Positions 17,861-27,828 of a stretch of 64,000 nt of DNA are shown here, in pieces (the stretch's first letter is position 1; every line of letters begins with the position of its first letter). The stretch spans positions 78,048 through 142,047 of the forward strand of contig NZ_LBMN02000018.1 of NCBI RefSeq assembly GCF_001042485.2. Reading direction: 5' to 3'. This stretch comes from Bacillus paralicheniformis. GTDB taxonomy: Bacteria > Bacillota > Bacilli > Bacillales > Bacillaceae. Made by a program: the position numbers and the translations under genes. The notes under the pieces are model-generated. The model saw only the letters and a list, made by a program, of their open reading frames with translations, was not told the DNA's origin and ran no database searches.

Positions 17861-18706
17861 ATGGAAACTTTAACAATCGGACGAATCAAGCTGACATGGC
17901 TGAACGGAGGCGTCACACACATGGACGGAGGCGCCATGTTCGGCGTTGTGCCCAAGCCGCTTTGGTCTAAAAAGTATGACGTCAATGAGAAAAATCAGAT
18001 CGAACTGAGAACAGACCCTATACTTGTTCAGAAAGACGGCACAAATTTGCTGATCGATTCCGGTATCGGACGCGGCAAACTGACGGATAAGCAGAAACGA
18101 AATTACGGGGTCACCGAAGAATCGTCAATTGCTGACTCGTTAAAAGCACTCGGGCTCTCAACGGAAGATATCAACGCCGTTCTGATGACACATCTCCATT
18201 TTGACCATGCATGCGGATTGACGCGCTATGAGGGAGAAAGCCTTGTTTCCGTGTTTCCGAATGCAGCGATTTACACGTCTGCGATCGAATGGGAAGAGAT
18301 GAGAAATCCGAATATCCGCTCGAAAAATACATATTGGAAAGAAAACTGGGAAGCAGTTCAGCATCAAGTGAGGACCTTCGATGAGAAGCTCGAAGTTTTG
18401 CCGGGAATTACGATGCATCATACAGGCGGCCACAGCGACGGTCATTCCGTGATCGTTCTTGAGGATGCCGGCGAAACGGCCCTTCATATGGCTGATATTA
18501 TGCCGACGCATGCCCATCAGAATCCTCTCTGGGTGTTGGCGTACGACGATTATCCGATGACATCGATTGCGGCGAAGCAAGCATGGCAGGCGAAAGCCGC
18601 CGAGAAAAACGCCTGGTACATTTTTTACCATGACGCCATTTATAGGGCATTAAAATGGGATGAAAACGGCGAAATTGCAGAGTCAGTAAAGAGAGAAAGG
18701 CGCTAA
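17861..18706 (+). CDS. ytnP: Metallo-beta-lactamase-fold lactonase YtnP (quorum-quenching family)
   Basis: 281 residues. The zinc-binding HxHxDH motif is HLHFDH at 111-116, with further ligands in GGHSDGHS (about 187-194) and [11 protein letters not shown] (about 210-220). B. subtilis YtnP degrades N-acyl homoserine lactones and interferes with Streptomyces signalling; activity here is inferred from orthology. The frame is open back to 17810, but ATG 17861 follows AAGGAGG by 6-7 nt and matches the orthologue. It is followed after 73 bp by malS, with an inverted repeat between them. Confidence 0.88.
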   Translation: METLTIGRIKLTWLNGGVTHMDGGAMFGVVPKPLWSKKYDVNEKNQIELRTDPILVQKDGTNLLIDSGIGRGKLTDKQKRNYGVTEESSIADSLKALGLSTEDINAVLMTHLHFDHACGLTRYEGESLVSVFPNAAIYTSAIEWEEMRNPNIRSKNTYWKENWEAVQHQVRTFDEKLEVLPGITMHHTGGHSDGHSVIVLEDAGETALHMADIMPTHAHQNPLWVLAYDDYPMTSIAAKQAWQAKAAEKNAWYIFYHDAIYRALKWDENGEIAESVKRERR

Positions 18707-18732
18707 GCTATTTTGGTGAATGGTTTGCTTTG

Positions 18733-18757
18733 TAGTTATCCATCCTAAGGATAACTA
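18733..18757 (+). promoter_or_regulatory. Perfect inverted repeat between ytnP and malS
   Basis: TAGTTATCC and GGATAACTA (9 bp each) flank ATCCTAA. It is followed only by ACTTTTG, so it is a weak terminator at best; it lies 22 bp before the malS start and could equally be an operator or an mRNA hairpin affecting malS translation. Confidence 0.45.
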
Positions 18758-18779
18758 ACTTTTGAAAGGAAGACGACGG

Positions 18780-20477
18780 GTGAGCCACAATAATCTGAAT
18801 GAACAAGTGATCGAGACGCAATTAAGAGGATTTGAAGTCCTTGCAACGCCCCTGCTGAACAAAGGGGTTGCCTTCCCTCCGGAGGAAAGGGAAGCTCTCG
18901 GCTTGACAGGATTGCTTCCTCCCAAGGTGCTGACGCTTGAAGAACAGGCAAAACGGGCGTATAAACAGTTCCAATCACAACCTGATGACTTGAGCAAAAA
19001 CGTCTATTTAACGGCGCTTCATGACCGAAATGAAGTGCTGTTCTACAGGCTTCTGAACGACCATATGACAGAAATGCTGCCGATTGTTTATACCCCGACT
19101 GTCGGAACGGCAATCCAGCAATACAGCCATGAATACAGAAAGCCGCGGGGGCTGTTTTTGTCGGTTAATGACCCTGAAGGCATGAAAACGGCATTTGAAA
19201 ATCTGGCCGCTAAAAAAAGCCGGATCGATTTGATTGTGGCCACTGATGCTGAAGGGATTCTCGGAATCGGGGATTGGGGAGTCGGAGGCATCGCCATTTC
19301 GATCGGAAAGCTTGCCGTTTATACTGCGGCTGCGGGCATCGATCCTAACAAGGTCCTTCCCGTTGTCATTGATGCGGGGACGAACCAGGAAAGGCTTCTC
19401 AATGATCCGCTTTATGTCGGGAATCAGCATTCAAGAATCAGAGGCGAGCGTTATGAATCGTTTATTGATCAATACGTTCAAATCGCAACCGAGACGTTTC
19501 CGGGCGTTTTGCTGCATTGGGAAGATTTCGGAACGCAAAATGCACGTCAGATTTTAAAAAAATACAAAGACAAAATTTGCACCTTTAACGACGACATTCA
19601 AGGCACAGGAGCAGTCACCCTTGCAGCGGTGCTTGCGGCCGTCAAAATATCGAAAATGCCCCTAAAAGATCATAAAGTGGTCATATTCGGAGCGGGGACG
19701 GCCGGGATCGGCAACGCAGAGCAAATTCGCGCCGCTCTTGTTCAAGAGGGGGTGTCGGAAGAGGAATCATACCGCCGTTTTTGGTGTGTTGACCGGAACG
19801 GTTTGCTGACAGATGATATGAACGACTTGCAGGACATTCAAAAGCCGTATGCACGGCCTGCCGACGAGGTCAAAGACTTTAGCCGGAACGGCCCGGGGGA
19901 TACAATCGATCTGCTTGAGGTGGTAAAACAAGTGCAGCCTACCATTTTGATTGGAACCTCTACTGTATCGGGCGCATTTACAGAAGAAATCGTAAAAGAA
20001 ATGGCAAAGCATGTGAAACGGCCGGCTATATTTCCGATGTCCAATCCGACGCCGTTATCTGAAGCAAGACCAGAAGATTTGATCAAATGGACGGAAGGGC
20101 GGGCGCTCGTCGCCACAGGAAGCCCGTTTGCGCCTGTCGATTACAACGGCACCCGTTATGCGATCGGCCAGGCGAACAATGCCTTTGTATTCCCCGGTCT
20201 CGGTCTCGGAACGCTCGTATCAAAAGCAAGGCTGATTACGGACAACATGTTTTACGCCAGCGCAGCTGCGATCGCGGGTATGGTTGACATCGGACGGCCC
20301 GGCGCAGCGCTCCTTCCGGAGGTTGAGGATTTGCGCACGGTTTCCGCAACAGTGGCAACGGCTGTCATTAAAGCAGCCATAAAAGACGGAGTTGCAGAAA
20401 ATGAGCCGGGCGATGTGATTCAAGCTGTACAGGATGCGATGTGGCATCCGGTCTACCGGCCGATTCGCGCCATTTAA
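18780..20477 (+). CDS. malS: NAD-dependent malic enzyme MalS
   Basis: 565 residues; oxidatively decarboxylates malate to pyruvate. The large eukaryote/SfcA-type malic enzyme layout is clear: N-terminal domain with YTPTVG (catalytic Tyr104), the signature [11 protein letters not shown], and the dinucleotide fold [11 protein letters not shown] followed by an acidic/Asp end (FWCVDRNG) favouring NAD. B. subtilis has four malic enzymes; position next to ytnP and length identify MalS. The start is taken as GTG 18780 with AAAGGA upstream; an in-frame TTG at 18762 overlaps that ribosome site and is less likely. Confidence 0.92.
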   Translation: MSHNNLNEQVIETQLRGFEVLATPLLNKGVAFPPEEREALGLTGLLPPKVLTLEEQAKRAYKQFQSQPDDLSKNVYLTALHDRNEVLFYRLLNDHMTEMLPIVYTPTVGTAIQQYSHEYRKPRGLFLSVNDPEGMKTAFENLAAKKSRIDLIVATDAEGILGIGDWGVGGIAISIGKLAVYTAAAGIDPNKVLPVVIDAGTNQERLLNDPLYVGNQHSRIRGERYESFIDQYVQIATETFPGVLLHWEDFGTQNARQILKKYKDKICTFNDDIQGTGAVTLAAVLAAVKISKMPLKDHKVVIFGAGTAGIGNAEQIRAALVQEGVSEEESYRRFWCVDRNGLLTDDMNDLQDIQKPYARPADEVKDFSRNGPGDTIDLLEVVKQVQPTILIGTSTVSGAFTEEIVKEMAKHVKRPAIFPMSNPTPLSEARPEDLIKWTEGRALVATGSPFAPVDYNGTRYAIGQANNAFVFPGLGLGTLVSKARLITDNMFYASAAAIAGMVDIGRPGAALLPEVEDLRTVSATVATAVIKAAIKDGVAENEPGDVIQAVQDAMWHPVYRPIRAI

Positions 20478-20509
20478 AAAATGCGGCCATTTCAGGCCGC
20501 ATTTTTTTG
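20477..20509 (+). terminator. Terminator after malS
   Basis: AAAAATGCGGCC pairs with GGCCGCATTTTT (12 bp) around ATTTCA; palindromic enough to serve the convergent ytzB as well. Confidence 0.9.
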
Positions 20510-20512
20510 ATG

Positions 20513-20827
20513 CTATGCTGCGGTATCAATCACATCTACGATCATGCCTGTCTTCGCATCAACCATGACTTCGTACTGTTCAAGCTCTCCGAAAGCAGAA
20601 CGTGTAATGCCTGTTTTGTACACCATGACGGTTTCGCCGTTTACGGTATAGGCTTCCGGAACGGTATATATCCATGAACCGTCGATCGGGCCTCTCTGTT
20701 TAAAAGCGGACTTGACGATGCGCAGCGCTTTTTCAGAAGAAATGTAAGGCTGCATGACATATTGTTTGACAACAACGGCCGCGGCAATGCCGATGCCGGC
20801 CCCAAGAAGAAAATGGCGCAGTTTCAT
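20513..20827 (-). CDS. ytzB: PepSY-domain membrane-anchored protein YtzB
   Basis: 104 residues. An N-terminal hydrophobic segment (about 5-22, [15 protein letters not shown]) is followed by one PepSY-like domain (about 32-100, with [14 protein letters not shown] at its start), so it is predicted to sit outside the membrane with a single anchor. PepSY modules bind or inhibit peptidases in some proteins; role here unknown. The track is open upstream to 20920, but GGAGGTG lies directly before ATG 20827, which gives the orthologue's length. Confidence 0.82.
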   Translation of the reverse strand: MKLRHFLLGAGIGIAAAVVVKQYVMQPYISSEKALRIVKSAFKQRGPIDGSWIYTVPEAYTVNGETVMVYKTGITRSAFGELEQYEVMVDAKTGMIVDVIDTAA

Positions 20828-20963
20828 CTTTTCAGCACCTCCAAAGCTTGTTTTTTTCATTATACAGAACATGTCCGTCCGTGTTAAGGATGGGCTCTCT
20901 TCTGGAAACACATCGCACACTTATGTAAAATGTAGAGAGATACATAAGAAAAGAGGGAAACAG

Positions 20964-22037
20964 ATGAATCAGGAAACGAGAACGCTTTTTCAAACGTTGA
21001 CGGAGCTCCCCGGCGCCCCGGGAAATGAACATCTAGTCCGCCGTTTCATGAAAAAAGAGCTTGAAAAATATGCTGATGAGATCCTCCAGGACAGACTGGG
21101 AAGCGTGTTCGGCGTTAAACATGGACCTGAAGACAGTCCGAAAATTATGGTGGCCGGCCATATGGATGAAGTGGGATTTATGGTGACATCAATCACTGAC
21201 AACGGACTGCTTCGGTTTCAAACACTGGGCGGCTGGTGGAGCCAGGTTTTATTGGCTCAGCGGGTGGAAATCCATACGGACAACGGGCCGATCCCCGGCG
21301 TCATCGCGAGCACGCCTCCTCATCTTTTAACAGATGAGCAGAGGAGACGTCCAATGGATATCAAAAACATGATGATTGATATTGGTGCGGATGACAGGGA
21401 AGATGCCGAACGCATCGGTGTCAAACCAGGCCAGCAAATCGTGCCGATCTGTCCGTTTACCCCGATGGCAAATGAAAAGAAGATCATGGCGAAAGCATGG
21501 GATAACCGCTACGGCTGCGGACTCAGCATTGAGTTGCTGAAAGAACTGCAAGGAGCAGAACTTCCGAACACGCTTTACTCAGGCGCGACCGTTCAGGAAG
21601 AGCTCGGCACAAGAGGTGCGCAAACTGCGGCCAATATGATACAGCCTGACTTGTTTTTCGCGCTTGACGCAAGTCCGGCAAACGATGCGAGCGGCGACAA
21701 AAATCAATTTGGCCAGCTCGGCAAAGGGGTGTTGTTAAGGATTTTCGACCGGACGATGGTGACGCACAGCGAAATGAGAAATTTTGTGCTGGATACGGCA
21801 GAGACTCATGACATCCCGTATCAATATTTTGTTTCCCCTGGAGGAACCGATGCCGGTCGTGTTCACATCTCAAATGAAGGCGTTCCTTCGGCCGTGATCG
21901 GCATTTGTTCAAGATATATCCATACATCTGCTTCCATTATCCACGTTGATGACTACCTTGCTGCAAAAGAATTGCTGCTCAAGCTTGTCAAAGCTTGCGA
22001 CAGTTCTGCCGTACAATCGATTTTGCGAAATGATTGA
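20964..22037 (+). CDS. ytoP: M42 family metallo-aminopeptidase YtoP
   Basis: 357 residues of the M42 (glutamyl aminopeptidase / TET-like) family. Metal ligands are H66 and D68 ([10 protein letters not shown]), D182-area (KAWDNRYG), the catalytic glutamate pair in [10 protein letters not shown], and a late histidine in [11 protein letters not shown]. Members are often misannotated as endoglucanases; the motifs clearly support a peptidase. AGAGGG precedes the ATG. It is monocistronic, divergent from ytzB and ended by a strong terminator. Substrate preference is not deducible. Confidence 0.9.
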   Translation: MNQETRTLFQTLTELPGAPGNEHLVRRFMKKELEKYADEILQDRLGSVFGVKHGPEDSPKIMVAGHMDEVGFMVTSITDNGLLRFQTLGGWWSQVLLAQRVEIHTDNGPIPGVIASTPPHLLTDEQRRRPMDIKNMMIDIGADDREDAERIGVKPGQQIVPICPFTPMANEKKIMAKAWDNRYGCGLSIELLKELQGAELPNTLYSGATVQEELGTRGAQTAANMIQPDLFFALDASPANDASGDKNQFGQLGKGVLLRIFDRTMVTHSEMRNFVLDTAETHDIPYQYFVSPGGTDAGRVHISNEGVPSAVIGICSRYIHTSASIIHVDDYLAAKELLLKLVKACDSSAVQSILRND

Positions 22038-22039
22038 AC

Positions 22040-22080
22040 AAAGAGACCCTGTGCCGCTTTACGCACAGGGTCTCTTTTTG
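22040..22080. terminator. Terminator between ytoP and ytoQ
   Basis: AAAGAGACCCTGTGC pairs with GCACAGGGTCTCTTT (15 bp) around CGCTTTAC, then TT. The A-rich other side lets it work on the minus strand for ytoQ. Confidence 0.9.
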
Positions 22081-22089
22081 ATGATACAG

Positions 22090-22536
22090 CTACCGGCTTT
22101 CAAATACGTACGACAACGATTTAATCGCCTGATTGACAGTTTCTACGGTAATGTTCGCTTTGTTTGACAGTTCTTTTAACGGATGATGGAGTGACTCAGG
22201 ACGGATGATGATCAGCGGCTTGCCTTTGGCAATCGCGTATGAAGCATCCATCGCCGTGTTCCATTGCTTGTATTTTTCCCCGAAAAGAGCGATGACCACA
22301 TCCGCTTTGTTCATTAAAACGGAAGTTCGAAAATTATTCAAATCCGAGGCTGCATCATCTTTCGCGATCGAATCAGCCTGCTTGCCCATAATTTCTTCAC
22401 CGATGTTGTCGGAGCGGTCGTGATTTTCCATCGGTCCGACAAACGTGATCGGCAGCTTGAGCGATTTTGCTTTTTCCTTCACTTCTTCACGCCAATTGCT
22501 ATGTATTTCTCCGGCAAGATAAACGATAAATTCCAT
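22090..22536 (-). CDS. ytoQ: YtoQ family protein (nucleoside deoxyribosyltransferase-like fold)
   Basis: 148 residues, soluble. I recognise the YtoQ family from the start EFIVYLAGEIHSNWRE and the central DLNNFRTSVLMNKADVVIALFGEKYKQWN. The pattern of an N-terminal strand-G-E and a later 'ADVVIALF' strand suggests a nucleoside 2-deoxyribosyltransferase/TIR-like Rossmannoid fold, which is inference. No reaction is assigned. AGGAGGAG lies a few bases upstream of the ATG. It is a single gene convergent with ytoP. Confidence 0.82.
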   Translation of the reverse strand: MEFIVYLAGEIHSNWREEVKEKAKSLKLPITFVGPMENHDRSDNIGEEIMGKQADSIAKDDAASDLNNFRTSVLMNKADVVIALFGEKYKQWNTAMDASYAIAKGKPLIIIRPESLHHPLKELSNKANITVETVNQAIKSLSYVFESR

Positions 22537-22826
22537 ACATACTCCTCCTGACTGTCATGGGATCACGGCGCAAGGCGCCTTAACGGATATTTTTACCCTA
22601 TTACTTACCATGTTAAACGAGAATGGCTTGATAAAGCAAAAAAATTATGCTTATGATATGAAAGAGGATCGGATCGTTAAGATTTTCCCTTTTTAAAACG
22701 GGTAAGATACATAAAGAATCGTTCATCTTTTAAAAAAGCAGGTGGACAGCAAAAGGCTGGATATGGAGCCGGTTGTCTGGTATGATCCGAATGGATGATA
22801 AGAACATATATTGGAGGCGTTGAGTG

Positions 22827-23147
22827 ATGAAAACGATCGAGACGAATGAAGAACTGCAAAAAGTTGTGAAAGACGATTTATCCTTGTTGATGTTTTCGGC
22901 TGACTGGTGCCCGGACTGCCGTTTTGTAGAACCGTTTTTGCCCGAGCTTGAGGCGAACTATCCGGAATTTACATTCTATTATGTTGACCGTGACAAATTT
23001 ATTGATACGTGCGCGGAGTGGGACATTTTCGGAATCCCGAGCTTCCTCGTATTTAAAGAAGGAAACGAAATCAGCCGCTTTGTCAGCAAAGACCGAAAAA
23101 CGAAAGAGGAAATCGAGCAATTTTTGACAGATTCCCTGAATAAGTAG
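22827..23147 (+). CDS. ytpP: Thioredoxin-like protein YtpP
   Basis: 106 residues, a single thioredoxin fold. The active-site CxxC is CPDC at 28-31 (DWCPDCRF) rather than CGPC, and the cis-proline loop is GIPSF around 71-75. It should be a cytosolic dithiol oxidoreductase; partner proteins unknown. A GTG at 22824 is directly upstream in frame; TTGGAGG ends 9 nt before ATG 22827, which I use. ytpQ and ytpR follow at 19 and 18 bp, so the three form an operon ending in a terminator. Confidence 0.9.
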   Translation: MKTIETNEELQKVVKDDLSLLMFSADWCPDCRFVEPFLPELEANYPEFTFYYVDRDKFIDTCAEWDIFGIPSFLVFKEGNEISRFVSKDRKTKEEIEQFLTDSLNK

Positions 23148-23166
23148 CCGAAAGGAGAGTTCCTCT

Positions 23167-23976
23167 ATGAAAATGACGTCAAGGAAACTTTCCGATATAT
23201 TAAAAAAACGTTTGCAAAATGACAACTGGTCCTTTCATTTCGATAGGGAAAAAGACACCTTGAGAATCGAGGATAAAAATACAGGAAAAGGCATTACACT
23301 CGAACTCCCGGGGATCATCGCCAAATGGGAGCAGAAAAAAGATGATGCGATTGACGAAGTCGTCTATTATACTGAGGAAGCACTCAATGCCATGAAAGGC
23401 CAGTCGCAGGAAATGGAAGGGCGGGAAAGTCTCATCTATCCCGTCATCCGCTCGACTTCCTTTCCCGAGAAATCCAGCGCAGGCGTTCCCTTGATTTTTG
23501 ACGGCCACACGGCTGAAACACGAATATACTACGCGCTCGACCTTGGAAACACATACCGGCTGATCGACGAAAAAATGCTGGAAAAAGAGGGCTGGACAAA
23601 GGAAAGGATTCGGGAAACGGCTTCCTTTAACCTTCGCTCGCTCCAAACCGTTGTCAAAGAAGACGCAGTCGCCGGCAATCACTTCTACTTTTTCAGAGCA
23701 AATGACGGCTATGACGCCAGCAGGGTGTTGAACGAATCGATTCTCGCAGAGTATGAGAAAAGCGCGGAAGGGACACTGGCGGTGTCAATCCCGCACCAGG
23801 ATGTGCTGATTATTGCCGACATCCGCAACAATGCTGGATACGATATTCTCGGGCAAATGTCGATGAGCTTTTTTGCAAACGGAACAGTGCCGATCACTGC
23901 GCTTTCTTTCCTTTATGAGGATGGAAAGCTTGAACCGATCTTTATTCTGGCTAAAAACCGCCCTAAAAAGAAATGA
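23167..23976 (+). CDS. ytpQ: DUF1444 family protein YtpQ
   Basis: 269 residues, soluble, matching the DUF1444/YtpQ family (start [14 protein letters not shown], and the late conserved segment [20 protein letters not shown]). Function is unknown. It is the middle gene of ytpPQR, with AAAGGAGAG before the ATG. No membrane segment or catalytic motif can be named. Co-occurrence with a thioredoxin-like protein and a tRNA-binding-domain protein is conserved in Bacillus but has not led me to a role. Confidence 0.85.
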   Translation: MKMTSRKLSDILKKRLQNDNWSFHFDREKDTLRIEDKNTGKGITLELPGIIAKWEQKKDDAIDEVVYYTEEALNAMKGQSQEMEGRESLIYPVIRSTSFPEKSSAGVPLIFDGHTAETRIYYALDLGNTYRLIDEKMLEKEGWTKERIRETASFNLRSLQTVVKEDAVAGNHFYFFRANDGYDASRVLNESILAEYEKSAEGTLAVSIPHQDVLIIADIRNNAGYDILGQMSMSFFANGTVPITALSFLYEDGKLEPIFILAKNRPKKK

Positions 23977-23994
23977 TAGAAAGGAATTTTTCTC

Positions 23995-24600
23995 ATGAAC
24001 GCATTTTATAATCCAGAAGGCGTAGGCGATACGCTGCTCATCTCATTGAACGATATTCCGCGCGAAGAGATCGCTTTTGAGCGCTGCGGAGACGTCGTGA
24101 AAATTTTTCATAAAGACACAAAGGAAACAGGAGGCTATAACATTTTTAATGTCTCCTCATATTTAAGCATTGAGGAAAGCGGAGCTGTTGCGCTTTCCGA
24201 ATCCTTTGTCCAGGATGTGAATGAAATTCTGGTCCGCAACGGTTTGAAAGATGAGCTGACCGTCGATCTTTCTCCGAAGTTTGTAGTCGGATATGTCGAA
24301 GAAAAAGAAAAGCATCCGAATGCCGATAAACTGAGTGTCTGCAAAGTGAATGCAGGGAGCGAGACGCTGCAAATCGTCTGCGGAGCTCCTAATGTTGAAG
24401 CCGGCCAAAAAGTCGTCGTAGCCAAAGTTGGAGCCGTGATGCCGAGCGGTATGATTATTAAAGATGCGGAACTTCGCGGAGTGGCGTCAAGCGGTATGAT
24501 TTGTTCTGCCAAGGAACTGAACCTCCCAGACGCGCCGAAGGAAAAAGGCATTCTTGTCCTTGATGACAGCCGTAAAGCAGGAGAAGCTTTTACATTTTAA
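23995..24600 (+). CDS. ytpR: tRNA-binding domain protein YtpR
   Basis: 201 residues. An N-terminal DUF4479-like region (1-90) precedes an EMAP II/OB-fold tRNA-binding domain (about 92-200) with [21 protein letters not shown] and QIVCGAPNV, as in the N-terminus of the phenylalanyl-tRNA synthetase beta chain. It is expected to bind structured RNA such as tRNA; whether it edits, chaperones or regulates is not known. It is the last gene of ytpPQR and ends shortly before a terminator. Confidence 0.88.
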   Translation: MNAFYNPEGVGDTLLISLNDIPREEIAFERCGDVVKIFHKDTKETGGYNIFNVSSYLSIEESGAVALSESFVQDVNEILVRNGLKDELTVDLSPKFVVGYVEEKEKHPNADKLSVCKVNAGSETLQIVCGAPNVEAGQKVVVAKVGAVMPSGMIIKDAELRGVASSGMICSAKELNLPDAPKEKGILVLDDSRKAGEAFTF

Positions 24601-24641
24601 CGGCATAAAATGAACAAAACTTTCGAATAGATGTAAAAAAG

Positions 24642-24676
24642 AAGCCGCTGGGTAGACAAACTTGGCGGCTTTTTTA
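24642..24676 (+). terminator. Terminator after ytpR
   Basis: AAGCCGC pairs with GCGGCTT around a 16-nt loop, followed by TTTTTA. Confidence 0.8.
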
Positions 24677-24692
24677 TTCGGAGGGCGGACAC

Positions 24693-24788
24693 ATGAGAAG
24701 GACTTGTCCTTTTCTGGGTGGGGAAGCAGTGGTATACTTAAAACCGTCCCCGAAAAATTTAAGGGAGTTAGAGAGTGATGATTCATGA
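24693..24788 (+). CDS. Possible 31-codon leader ORF overlapping the sftA start
   Basis: ATG 24693 follows GGAGGGCGG closely and opens a 31-codon frame whose TGA (24786-24788) overlaps the sftA ATG (24785) as ATGA. The product would be a basic/polar peptide with no recognised domain. However, an extended -10 (TGGTATACT, TATACT at about 24733-24738) that probably serves sftA lies inside it; if that is the only promoter, the start codon would not be transcribed. Real as a sequence pattern, uncertain as a gene. Confidence 0.3.
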   Translation: MRRTCPFLGGEAVVYLKPSPKNLRELESDDS

Positions 24789-27688
24789 GCTGGTTTAATA
24801 AAATGTTCAGCCTGTTTTTAGGCGATGATGAAGATAATGAAAAACAAAAAAAGCACATAGAAGAGTTTGAGGCGGATTCATTTATAGAGAAAGAAGAAGA
24901 AATGCCGCAAATTTCCGACGCAAAAGTCGTATATGAATATCCAAAAGGGAAATTCCGCTTCCCGGTTATACCTGATCAAAACTCGCGGCCGCGGGAAAAG
25001 GATGACAGCCGCGAACAAAGGACCCGCCGCCCGGCAGGCCGGCACACAGCTTCTCAGCCGAAACCCGGAAATTCCTATCATCATGAAGAGAAAGCGGCGA
25101 AAAAACCCTTTAGGCCGTCCGTCATCCCGTCACCGGTTTACGGCTTTCATGAACAGAAAAGAGCCAAACCGGAAAATTATACATATCGTGCAAACAAACA
25201 AATGGAAGCGCGTGTCACGCTGTTTAACGAAGAAATTGAAAAAGAGCAGAAGGTTGCCGGAAATAAGCAGCCGGTACGAGAAGAACCTTCCTTGCAAACT
25301 GAAAAGAACGGCCGTCCGCTGACTAAAAGCGAGAGTCGCAATCCGACATGGCGAGCCGAATTTGAAGATGTCCCGCATATGTCGGAGGAAACGGATTTCC
25401 GCCGAGAGCAAATCACAGAAGGTGGCGAAGCCGCTGAAGAAAAAGTGCTGCGGCATGAATCCGAACGAACGGAAACCCCTGTCTCAACACGTACTCCGGA
25501 AGAAACGGAAATCCGCCAAGAGCGAATGACAGAAGACTCTGGGCTCGCCGAAGAGAAAGCGCTGCGGTATGAATCCGAACGAACGGAAACCCCTGTCTCA
25601 ACACATACTCCGGAAGAAACGGAAATCCGCCAAGAGCGAATGACAGAAGGCGGCGGGCTTGCCGAAGAGAAAGCGCTGCGGTATGAAGCTGAAGAAGAGA
25701 CAGCCACCGCATCATGGAACATAACGGAAGAAGAAGCAATTCCCGCCGAGCAAACGCCGGAACAAATCGAAAAGCTTTTGGATCAGATCGAGGAAACCGG
25801 AGAAGAGAAGGAAACTGCAGAGGATGCAGAAACCATCGTAGAAGAACATGGGGAGACTAACGGCTCGGACGAAATGCTGCCTGACCCGGAAGCTTTTCCA
25901 GAAAAGCAGTACACTGGCCGCAGTTCTGAAGTATCCGACCAGAGCGATGGTCCTTCCGATAACAAAAACCGGACAGATTCCAACACGCCGGCTGACGCTC
26001 GTGAAGAAACAAGCGGAAGCAGCCAGGCTGGCTGGAGACATGAGCATGCATCATTTTCACCGGAACCGGAAGAGACAGCGTCAAGCGCGGGTGAACCCGA
26101 AAACAGCGAACAGGACCGGGAGAGTACAGGGACAGTTGAGGGGCGGCCCGAGGCTCCGCGGAAACGGGAAACAGGAGCTGCTCCGGGATCGAAGAAAGGC
26201 TCTGTTCCGTTTAATGTCATGATGCTTTCATCAGATAAACAAAAAGAAAAAGCGCCTCAAGGATATCAGTTCCCGAATATGTCTTTGCTTGATGTGCCTC
26301 CGGCGCAAAAGCCGGATGATCAGGCCTGGATACACGAGCAGCGCGAGCTGTTGGACGTCACGCTTGAGAACTTCAATGTCAAAGCAAATGTCGTTCATGT
26401 CACCCAGGGGCCTTCTGTGACAAGATTTGAGGTGCATCCTGAACCCGGAGTGAAAGTAAACAAAATTACAAATCTGTCAGATGATATTAAACTCAGCCTG
26501 TCAGCGAAAGATATTCGGATCGAAGCGCCGATTCCGGGAAAAAATACGATCGGAATTGAAGTGCCGAATCTGCATAGTAAAATGGTTTATTTGCGCGAAA
26601 TGATCAGAAGTTCGGAATTCAGAACGAATCCGTCCCCTCTGACCGCAGCCCTCGGACTCGACATTTCCGGAAAGCCCGTCGTGGCAGATCTGAAAAAAAT
26701 GCCCCACGGGTTGATTGCCGGGGCTACAGGATCAGGGAAAAGCGTATGCATCAACACGATCTTAGTCAGTCTGCTATTCAAATCGGCGCCGAGGGATGTC
26801 AAGCTTCTGCTTATCGATCCTAAGATGGTGGAGCTTGCTCCGTATAATAAAATTCCTCATCTCGTCAGTCCTGTCATCACAGATGCCAAAGCGGCAACTG
26901 CTGCATTAAAATGGGTTGTCGAAGAAATGGAGCGGCGCTATGAATTATTTGCCCATTCCGGTGTTCGGGAAATTGAACGATTTAATGAAAAAGTCCGGGA
27001 ACAGAACATGGGTGAAAAACTTCCTTATCTTGTTGTCGTGATTGATGAACTTGCCGACTTAATGATGGTCGCTCCGAATGAAGTGGAAGAAAGCATCTGC
27101 CGAATCGCACAAAAAGCAAGAGCGTGCGGCATCCATCTTCTGATCGCGACGCAGCGGCCTTCAGTTGATGTCATTACCGGCTTGATTAAAGCCAATATAC
27201 CAACAAGAATAGCGTTTTCTGTATCAAGCGCCGTCGATTCAAGAACGATTATCGATATGGCGGGAGCTGAAAAGCTGCTTGGAAAAGGGGATATGCTGTT
27301 CCTGGAGAACGGTTCAGGCAAACCGGTCCGCCTGCAGGGCAACTTTGTTTCCGACCGGGAGATTGACCGTGTCGTTTCACATGTCAGACGGCAGCAGGAG
27401 CCGAACTATTTATTTGAACAAGAACAATTGGTCAGACAAAATCCGGCCGGATTTGATCAGGATGAACTGTTTCTGGAAGCGTGCGAATTTGCCGTGGAAC
27501 AAAACAGCGCCAGCACTTCAAGCCTGCAGCGGCGCTTTCGCATCGGCTATAACAGAGCTGCCAGATTAATCGATATGATGGAAAGGGAAGGCATGATTTC
27601 TGAGGCGAAAGGAAGTAAGCCGAGAGAAGTCCTGATTACAAAGGCCGAGCTTGAACAGTTAATAGAAAGTAGTTCACTTTTCGGCTAA
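24785..27688 (+). CDS. sftA: DNA translocase SftA (soluble FtsK/SpoIIIE-type motor)
   Basis: 967 residues, slightly longer than B. subtilis SftA (about 952). An N-terminal region lacks membrane helices and leads into a long acidic, low-complexity linker (to about residue 480) holding three copies of a 38-residue repeat (see separate entry). Then come the FtsK beta/alpha domains with Walker A GATGSGKSV near 646-654, the Walker B LLLIDPKM, and a C-terminal gamma winged helix (about 897-945) for KOPS-type DNA reading. It clears chromosomal DNA from the closing septum. The ATG at 24785 overlaps an upstream ORF. SpoIIIE-like, but soluble. Confidence 0.93.
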   Translation: MSWFNKMFSLFLGDDEDNEKQKKHIEEFEADSFIEKEEEMPQISDAKVVYEYPKGKFRFPVIPDQNSRPREKDDSREQRTRRPAGRHTASQPKPGNSYHHEEKAAKKPFRPSVIPSPVYGFHEQKRAKPENYTYRANKQMEARVTLFNEEIEKEQKVAGNKQPVREEPSLQTEKNGRPLTKSESRNPTWRAEFEDVPHMSEETDFRREQITEGGEAAEEKVLRHESERTETPVSTRTPEETEIRQERMTEDSGLAEEKALRYESERTETPVSTHTPEETEIRQERMTEGGGLAEEKALRYEAEEETATASWNITEEEAIPAEQTPEQIEKLLDQIEETGEEKETAEDAETIVEEHGETNGSDEMLPDPEAFPEKQYTGRSSEVSDQSDGPSDNKNRTDSNTPADAREETSGSSQAGWRHEHASFSPEPEETASSAGEPENSEQDRESTGTVEGRPEAPRKRETGAAPGSKKGSVPFNVMMLSSDKQKEKAPQGYQFPNMSLLDVPPAQKPDDQAWIHEQRELLDVTLENFNVKANVVHVTQGPSVTRFEVHPEPGVKVNKITNLSDDIKLSLSAKDIRIEAPIPGKNTIGIEVPNLHSKMVYLREMIRSSEFRTNPSPLTAALGLDISGKPVVADLKKMPHGLIAGATGSGKSVCINTILVSLLFKSAPRDVKLLLIDPKMVELAPYNKIPHLVSPVITDAKAATAALKWVVEEMERRYELFAHSGVREIERFNEKVREQNMGEKLPYLVVVIDELADLMMVAPNEVEESICRIAQKARACGIHLLIATQRPSVDVITGLIKANIPTRIAFSVSSAVDSRTIIDMAGAEKLLGKGDMLFLENGSGKPVRLQGNFVSDREIDRVVSHVRRQQEPNYLFEQEQLVRQNPAGFDQDELFLEACEFAVEQNSASTSSLQRRFRIGYNRAARLIDMMEREGMISEAKGSKPREVLITKAELEQLIESSSLFG
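25385..25700 (+). repeat. 114-bp tandem repeat (38 codons, about 2.8 copies) in the sftA linker
   Basis: Units begin at 25385, 25499 and 25613 with EET-(D/E)-(F/I)-R; copies 2 and 3 (EETEIRQERMTE...) are nearly identical at DNA level, while copy 1 has diverged (EETDFRREQITE...). Units end TETPVSTxTP. The third copy fades at ATASW. The identity pattern indicates a recent in-frame duplication of unit 2/3. Confidence 0.9.
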
Positions 27689-27740
27689 ACATGGTATGAT
27701 AGCAGATGGGCGTGTTTTTTTTAGAGCGCCGCATATTAAA

Positions 27741-27764
27741 GCGCCGGCAGCGGCGTTTTAATCC
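27741..27764 (+). terminator. Probable terminator after sftA
   Basis: A GC-rich stem (CGCCG with CGGCG, extended by A-T/G-T pairs) around GCAG, followed by TTTTAA. The tail is short, so partial read-through into murC is possible. Confidence 0.5.
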
Positions 27765-27828
27765 GTTTTTAAGAGCACTTCCGTGAAAGGGTTCAAAAAA
27801 ATCCTTTACGCAGGAGGTTTATTCACTC

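Noticed and set aside
22537..22826. Gap between ytoQ and ytpP checked for small genes
   Set aside because: Only frames of about a dozen codons without ribosome sites; nothing supportable.
25130..26220. Several minus-strand and alternate-frame ORFs over the SftA linker
   Set aside because: Low-complexity acidic linker produces open antisense frames; the sftA frame is continuous and has the family domains.
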